Source of the DNA: Syntrophomonadaceae bacterium | Lineage (GTDB): Bacteria; Bacillota; Dethiobacteria; DTU022 | DNA length: 6,434 nt | Direction: 5' to 3' | Assembly: GCA_003553895.1 (NCBI GenBank) | Contig: PWFM01000201.1 | Location: 1 to 6,434, forward strand | Part shown: one piece after another, positions 5,289 to 6,434 of the stretch | Position numbering within the stretch: position 1 is the first letter of the stretch | How the letters are laid out: the number at the start of each line of letters is the position of its first letter | Made by a program: the position numbers and the translations under genes | The notes under the pieces: model-generated | Seen by the model: only the letters and a program-made list of their open reading frames with translations | What the model was told of the DNA's origin: nothing | Databases searched by the model: none

Positions 5289-6329
5289 ATGAATTTAAAA
5301 AGCCTGCGCAACCCGGACCTCTACCACGGCAGGATGGGCCGGCAATACTTCGAAGGCTGGTACTTCAAGCTGATCGATAAAAAGATGGAAAATGTCTTTG
5401 CCTTCATCCCCGGTGTTTTCTTCAGTCCCGAGCCCGTTTATTCGCATGCCTTTATCCAGGTCGTCGACGGCATCGAGCGAAGCTACCGTTACGAGCGGTT
5501 CCCGGAAAGCCGCTTCCATGCAGAAAGCGATGTATTTTCCCTTACCATCGAGGACAACCGCTTCGGGCGCGAGGGGGTTTCCTTTAACTTAAAGCGCCCC
5601 CGGGTGGTTATAACAGGGGACCTTTCCTTCAAGAATCACCTGGACTGGCCGGACAACTTCCTTAATCCCGGCAGCATGGGCTTTTACAACTACATCCCCC
5701 GCATGCAGTGCTACGCTCAGGTATGCGCCATGGATTTCGACCTGGAAGGCAGCCTCAATATCAACAGCCGGGAGATCGATTTCAGCGGTGGTAAAGGCTA
5801 CATCGAAAAAAACTGGGGCTCTGCCTTCCCTTTCTCATGGATCTGGATCCAGAGCAACCATTTCCAAAAAGCAAGAGCATCTTTAAGTGTATCCCTGGGC
5901 CACATTCCCTTTTTATTCACCTCTTTCCGGGGATTTTTGGCCGGCCTCTATGTAGAAGGAACTTTTTACGAATTCACCAGCATGAACCGGAGCCGAGTGG
6001 AGGTGAGTCAAAAGGGGACCGATCTGACCATGCGCCTTTTTAACCGGCGCTACAACCTTACCCTTGAAACAGAAACTAAAAGCTGGGACTTTATCCTTTT
6101 AAACGGGCCCCGGGGCAAACAGATGATCCCCCTGGTCCACGAAAACCTGCAGGGGCTTGTCCACCTGGAACTAAAAAATAATGCCTCCGGGGAAATCATC
6201 TTTGAGGATACCGGCAGGTGCACAGGTGTGGAATACGGCGGGCGGCAGATGGTGGTTTTGGACCGGCTGGCAGAAGAGCAAAGCGAAAAGAAAAAAGAAT
6301 ACCAGGCATCTCCCTCACCGGGGATTTAG
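5289..6329 (+). CDS. Tocopherol-cyclase-like protein (PF14249-type)
   Basis: A 346-residue protein. The N-terminus NPDLYHGRMGRQYFEGWYFK (8-27) is the signature opening of the tocopherol cyclase family, followed by NVFAFIPGVFF (35-45), HAFIQVVDG (53-61), FYNYIPRMQCYAQV (132-145), GYIEKNWGSAFPFSWIWIQS (170-189) with NHF next, and GEIIFEDTGRCTGVEYGG (301-318). Plant and cyanobacterial VTE1 enzymes close the chromanol ring of tocopherol within a paired beta-barrel fold. Bacterial relatives of this length are found widely in Firmicutes that make no tocopherol, so the real role is unknown; a lipid or quinone-like ligand is plausible. No signal peptide or membrane helix is seen. The tail after 327 is charged and probably disordered. 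The start fits the family, with no extra leader, and has an AGGTGATC ribosome-binding site. Its TAG stop directly abuts the stop of the convergent gene. Confidence 0.88.
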   Translation: MNLKSLRNPDLYHGRMGRQYFEGWYFKLIDKKMENVFAFIPGVFFSPEPVYSHAFIQVVDGIERSYRYERFPESRFHAESDVFSLTIEDNRFGREGVSFNLKRPRVVITGDLSFKNHLDWPDNFLNPGSMGFYNYIPRMQCYAQVCAMDFDLEGSLNINSREIDFSGGKGYIEKNWGSAFPFSWIWIQSNHFQKARASLSVSLGHIPFLFTSFRGFLAGLYVEGTFYEFTSMNRSRVEVSQKGTDLTMRLFNRRYNLTLETETKSWDFILLNGPRGKQMIPLVHENLQGLVHLELKNNASGEIIFEDTGRCTGVEYGGRQMVVLDRLAEEQSEKKKEYQASPSPGI

Positions 6330-6434
6330 TTAATTCTTCTTCATGATCACAGCGTGGCCTGCGATCACTTTTTTGCCCGACTGGTTTAGGGCTTCTGTTT
6401 TTAGGCGGGCTGTGTTTTTTTCTGGTTTCAGTTC
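6330..6434 (-). CDS. C-terminal end of a probable MaoC-like acyl-CoA hydratase (partial)
   Basis: On the minus strand the frame is open from the right edge to a TAA at 6330-6332, giving 34 residues that end ALNQSGKKVIAGHAVIMKKN. The pattern of alternating hydrophobics, then NQxGxxV, then GxAxVM near the C-terminus is what the last two strands of MaoC/hot-dog-fold hydratases look like. Such enzymes hydrate enoyl-CoA to (R)-3-hydroxyacyl-CoA or act in related dehydrations. The catalytic Asp/His region lies outside the window, so the family call is tentative; another hot-dog protein is possible. The second frame on this strand is also open here but is charged and low-complexity. The gene is convergent with the tocopherol-cyclase-like gene, with no bases between the stop codons. 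Confidence 0.6.
   Translation of the reverse strand, partial: ELKPEKNTARLKTEALNQSGKKVIAGHAVIMKKN

Overview
The window reads as ordinary chromosomal sequence of an anaerobic Gram-positive bacterium, most likely a Clostridia-type Firmicute. Ribosome-binding sites are strong AGGAG/GGAGG or AGGTGATC types and two promoters have a TG-extended -10. Genes are moderately GC-rich, while the 2767-3418 gap is clearly AT-richer. A non-pyrrolysine MttB-family methyltransferase and a secernin-type C69 peptidase also fit such organisms. This placement is inference; no rRNA or other phylogenetic marker is present.

Layout, left to right. (1) 1-1063, minus: a YtcJ-like metal-dependent amidohydrolase whose C-terminus lies beyond the left edge, with its own extended -10 promoter at 1110-1138. 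(2) 1282-2736, minus: a peptidase family C69 (secernin-like) protein with its Cys nucleophile at residue 2. (3) 2737-3418: a 680-base AT-rich divergent control region with no gene, holding a minus promoter, two candidate plus promoters and two good dyads. (4) 3419-4855, plus: an MttB/COG5598 corrinoid methyltransferase without an in-frame UAG. (5) 4856-5288: a 433-base non-coding gap made largely of two diverged tandem units, each opening with a REP-like GTGCCA...TGACAC element; the first also holds a good stem-loop terminator. (6) 5289-6329, plus: a tocopherol-cyclase-like protein. (7) 6330-6434, minus: the last 34 codons of what is probably a MaoC-like acyl-CoA hydratase, abutting the stop of gene 6 with no gap.

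How the genes fit together. There is no obvious multi-gene operon. The two minus genes could both salvage amide or peptide compounds, but each has its own promoter. The MttB protein normally needs a corrinoid protein and a reactivase/second methyltransferase, and neither is in the window. The tocopherol-cyclase-like and MaoC-like genes are convergent.

I do not see a clear new biological system. The parts most worth a second look are the duplicated REP-like units between genes 4 and 6, the near-perfect dyad just before the mttB ribosome-binding site, the dyad at 2932-2955, the orphan MttB, and a tocopherol-cyclase fold in an organism unlikely to make tocopherol.
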